DNA from: Clostridiaceae bacterium
GTDB taxonomy: Bacteria; Bacillota; Clostridia; DSM-8532
Length of the DNA stretch: 6,140 nt
Assembly (NCBI GenBank): GCA_012842645.1
Contig: DUSJ01000247.1
Span: 1 to 6,140 of the forward strand
Reading direction: 5' to 3'
The notes under the pieces were generated by a model. That model searched no databases, had not been told where the DNA came from, and saw only the letters and a list, made by a program, of their open reading frames with translations. Each line of letters begins with the position of its first letter. The first letter of the stretch is position 1. Shown piece after piece: positions 5,994-6,140 of the stretch. The translations under genes and the position numbers were made by a program.

Positions 5994-6058
5994 ATGTATA
6001 CGCAATCATATCAGGTAATTCAAAATATTAACTATCCTGCCGTTTTTGATGTATACGC
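5994..6058. repeat. 10-bp direct repeat at the end of alr
   Basis: ATGTATACGC occurs at 5994-6003 and again at 6049-6058, 55 bp apart. One copy is inside the alr coding end and the other just after its stop. Each has a GTATAC palindrome and reads as GCGTATACAT on the transcribed strand. This could be chance or a binding site. Confidence 0.35.
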
Positions 6059-6140
6059 GGGGAACACGTTTTCCGATAATGCATACCACTTCGTAAGGTA
6101 TAGTGCCCATATATCCGGCAAGCTCCCGGGCCGTGATCTC
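6006..6140 (-). CDS. alr: Alanine racemase, C-terminal end (5' part outside window)
   Basis: The last 44 codons and TGA stop (6006-6008) are present; the frame is open at the right window edge. The tail GTIPYEVVCIIGKRVPRVYI is the well-conserved C-terminal signature of the PLP-dependent alanine racemase, which interconverts L- and D-alanine in the cytoplasm for peptidoglycan synthesis. The tail beyond VPRVYI (KNGRIVNILNYLI) is short, as usual. The gene precedes mazF on the same strand, the common Bacillota order, but a terminator and a separate promoter lie between them, so the two are probably transcribed mostly apart. Confidence 0.95.
   Translation of the reverse strand, partial: EITARELAGYMGTIPYEVVCIIGKRVPRVYIKNGRIVNILNYLI

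Larger units (their letters stand above)
5830..6005 (-). other. alr-mazF intergenic gap lacking an antitoxin gene
   Basis: In B. subtilis and many relatives a small ribbon-helix-helix antitoxin gene (ndoAI/mazE-like) sits between alr and mazF. Here 176 bp separate the two genes. I read all minus-strand frames: short starts such as the ATG near 5985 stop within a few codons, and nothing resembles an RHH protein. The space is taken by the alr terminator hairpin (5920-5972), a promoter (5915-5943) and a leader of about 80 nt before mazF. Confidence 0.75.

Overview
The window looks like a chromosomal segment of a Gram-positive, low-to-mid GC anaerobe of the Clostridia (Bacillota). The evidence is the alr-mazF (ndoA/EndoA) gene order, Bacillota-type Shine-Dalgarno sequences (GGAGG, AAGGAG), an ECF-transporter S component and an SLH-like tail on an anchored protein. 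The species cannot be named from the sequence. Five genes lie entirely inside the window and two run off its ends. All are on the minus strand except the S component.

Left part (1-2749). The left end holds most of an AraC-family regulator with a C-terminal GyrI-like effector domain (1-759, open at the edge). It is preceded by a short stretch (about 802-990) that looks like a scar. There, a MocR-type regulator (GntR winged helix plus aminotransferase-like domain, 963-2087) stops about 90-110 residues early, and an unrelated open frame ends just before the AraC promoter. The MocR gene is divergent from a 174-residue ECF S component (2225-2749, plus strand). This pairing is typical of vitamin B6 uptake (PdxR-like regulator with a PdxU-like transporter), but the substrate is inferred from context.

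Middle (2750-4847). A 124-bp convergent gap with no clear terminator separates the S component from a 612-residue FAD-dependent oxidoreductase (2874-4712). That protein has an N-terminal membrane anchor and a C-terminal region resembling degenerate SLH repeats. Upstream of it is a 63-nt, nearly complete hairpin (4772-4834) with perfect 15-bp ends, of the kind found in REP-like dispersed palindromes.

Right part (4848-6140). A secreted coiled-coil protein of unknown function (4848-5432) lies 37 bp downstream of mazF (5470-5829), and the two probably form one operon. MazF keeps its catalytic Arg25 and Thr48. The window ends in the last 44 codons of alanine racemase (alr). The usual small ribbon-helix-helix antitoxin gene is missing from the 176 bp between alr and mazF. 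That gap instead contains a Rho-independent terminator for alr whose U-tract runs straight into the -10 box of the apparent mazF promoter.

No RNA gene, CRISPR array, intact insertion sequence or recognisable riboswitch was seen. No clearly novel multi-gene system is evident. The points most worth checking are the antitoxin-less mazF unit with its structured ends, the truncated MocR regulator beside the S component, and the 63-nt hairpin.
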